Assembly (NCBI GenBank): GCA_937910695.1
Contig: CALEMW010000066.1
Coordinates: 1-33,324 of the forward strand
From: an uncultured bacterium
GTDB lineage: Bacteria > Krumholzibacteriota > Krumholzibacteriia > LZORAL124-64-63
Length of the DNA: 33,324 nucleotides
Reading direction: 5' to 3'
In this document: positions 32,294 to 33,324 of the stretch, piece after piece
Layout of the letters: each line of letters opens with the position of its first letter
Numbering within the stretch: the first letter of the stretch is position 1
The notes under the pieces: generated by a model
Database searches by the model: none
What the model saw: the letters and a program-made list of their open reading frames with translations, nothing else
Told to the model about the DNA's origin: nothing
Made by a program: the position numbers and the translations under genes

Positions 32294-33324
32294 TCACTGG
32301 GTTTCTGTCCACCAGAGTCTGCCCATCTCATCCACATGCATCACCCCCCGCCCGAACACCCGCGTCCACCCATGAAACCCCACATCATCCGAATCCAACC
32401 GCGGCGGCCAAGAAAACCAAGTCGTATCGATCCCGGTCTTCTCCTCGTCCAAACGCAGATCCAGCTCCAATGTCATCCGCGTGTATTCCCCTTCGCGCCG
32501 CCGATAGTCCTGCTCTTCGTAGTACAGATGCATGAGCGCCGCCGCCGCATGCAGCTCCCGCTCCGCCTCGTACGTCTCGCGCTCGATCCCCACCGACGAC
32601 TCCCGGAACTCCACGACGCCCCACCGCTCAGGGTAGTGCATGGCGATCAGCCCCTGGGGCGACCACACCCAGTTGTGCTCGGGCCGGTCGAGCTTCTCGT
32701 AGCGGCCGTCGACGACGCGCAGGTCCCAGTCGACGCGGGAGAAGTTCACACGCCATTGGTCGCCGTTTGCGGGGGGCACGCGGGCGGACCCGGCGCATTC
32801 GCGGAGCACGGACCAGGGGATGGCGATCTCCACGGTCCAGCCCGTGTCGGTGTCGCTCGGGGTGTTGAGGGTGCCGTCGCAGTGCACGGCGGTGCGCAGG
32901 CCGGCGATGTCCCAGGCGTTCACGGCCGGGCCGCCGTCGCGGTACGGCTTGATCAGAAGCAGGTCCCACACGGTGTTCAGGGCGTTCACTTCGAGCTCGT
33001 AGTAGAGGTGGTTGTCGCCGTCGGGGTCGAGGAACACCTCGAAGTCGTCGTCGTGGTAGATCACGGCGTCGCGGTCGACGAGGGTGGCCCACAGGTCGGG
33101 TTCGACGAGGTGGCCGGCGACGTAGAGGTGGGTGTCGTCCCAGGCCATCTTCATGCGGGTGGGCCAGGTGGGGGCGGGGCGCAGGTCGCCTTCGATGTCG
33201 ACGAACTCGGCGCTCCAGGGGGCGTCGCGCCAGGCGGTGTCGTCGAGGAGGCCGTCGATGGCCGGGGGCGTCGTCGCCTTGGGCGCGAAGTAGCCGCGGG
33301 GGGCGAAGGGGGTCTGGGGGCGGG
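32294..33324 (-). CDS. Carbohydrate-binding family 9-like protein (5' end cut by window edge)
   Basis: The frame is open to the right edge; 342 codons plus stop are visible. It is a CBM9/DOMON-like beta-sandwich: IDGLLDDTAWRDAPW, then MKMAWDDTHLYVAGHL, DDDFEVFLDPDGDNHLYYELEVN, TGWTVEIAIPW and WRVNFSRVDWD. The order of these blocks is that of the widespread carbohydrate-binding family 9-like proteins of about 350 residues. The C-terminal segment has YEAERELHAAAALMHLYYEEQ, a helical stretch, and ends with a small beta part. Whether a signal peptide precedes it cannot be seen. An apparent ATG at 33154 is internal, because the first CBM9 strands lie upstream of it. It may bind glycans, which suits the nearby N-glycan genes, though the toxin-antitoxin pair separates them. 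Confidence 0.85.
   Translation of the reverse strand, partial: RPQTPFAPRGYFAPKATTPPAIDGLLDDTAWRDAPWSAEFVDIEGDLRPAPTWPTRMKMAWDDTHLYVAGHLVEPDLWATLVDRDAVIYHDDDFEVFLDPDGDNHLYYELEVNALNTVWDLLLIKPYRDGGPAVNAWDIAGLRTAVHCDGTLNTPSDTDTGWTVEIAIPWSVLRECAGSARVPPANGDQWRVNFSRVDWDLRVVDGRYEKLDRPEHNWVWSPQGLIAMHYPERWGVVEFRESSVGIERETYEAERELHAAAALMHLYYEEQDYRRREGEYTRMTLELDLRLDEEKTGIDTTWFSWPPRLDSDDVGFHGWTRVFGRGVMHVDEMGRLWWTETQ

Noticed and set aside
33152..33154. The ATG at 33154 as the true start of the CBM9-like protein.
   Set aside because: The frame stays open to the right edge and codes for conserved first-strand CBM9 sequence (IDGLLDDTAW) upstream of this Met.

Overview
The window is high-G+C bacterial chromosomal DNA, densely coded, with no rRNA, tRNA, CRISPR array or insertion sequence that I could see. 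Two large secreted proteins end in FlgD-like Ig domains (motifs WDGRDD and SG.YL.R), and many lipoproteins and exported enzymes are present. This style is typical of uncultivated FCB-related lineages such as Eisenbacteria, Krumholzibacteriota or Latescibacteria. That placement is inference; no phylogenetic marker gene is present.

Layout. 1-4.9 kb: an S1-family lysyl-endopeptidase-like protease running off the left edge, a phosphoglycosyl transferase, a PD40 beta-propeller lipoprotein, a small lipoprotein on the other strand, and a translationally coupled VOC-cupin pair. 5.0-8.7 kb: a 1229-residue multidomain subtilase. 9.0-18.1 kb (plus strand): a class I DNA photolyase, then an RND efflux operon with one membrane fusion protein and two tandem permeases. 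18.2-22.3 kb: a large secreted protein with a transglutaminase-like Cys-His-Asp triad, diverging from an exported endonuclease/exonuclease/phosphatase-family enzyme. 22.3-26.3 kb (minus strand): ECF sigma factor, zinc-finger anti-sigma factor with a membrane segment and a TPR-like tail, and a TPR-CHAT protease. 26.3-31.1 kb (minus strand): a PNGase F-like lipoprotein, a GH130 enzyme and a GH38 alpha-mannosidase. 31.1-33.3 kb: a DinB-like protein, a BrnT/BrnA toxin-antitoxin pair, and a CBM9-like protein running off the right edge.

Two gene sets look like functional systems. First, sigma, anti-sigma and TPR-CHAT genes overlap or nearly abut. They suggest a protease-controlled transcription switch that resembles, without any CRISPR parts in the window, the TPR-CHAT/anti-sigma/sigma part of type III-E CRISPR (Craspase) loci. 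Second, PNGase F-like, GH130 and GH38 genes are packed with 4-nt and 13-nt junctions. They read as a minimal pathway for releasing and dismantling mannose-rich N-glycans, without a SusC/SusD pair in the window. The sets lie on the same strand, 52 nt apart, so they may share transcription.

Start codons were moved inward from the longest open frame in many cases, where a signal peptide, ribosome binding site or ATGA overlap favoured an internal start. Long open frames opposite the real genes are common here and were treated as shadows of high-GC coding sequence.
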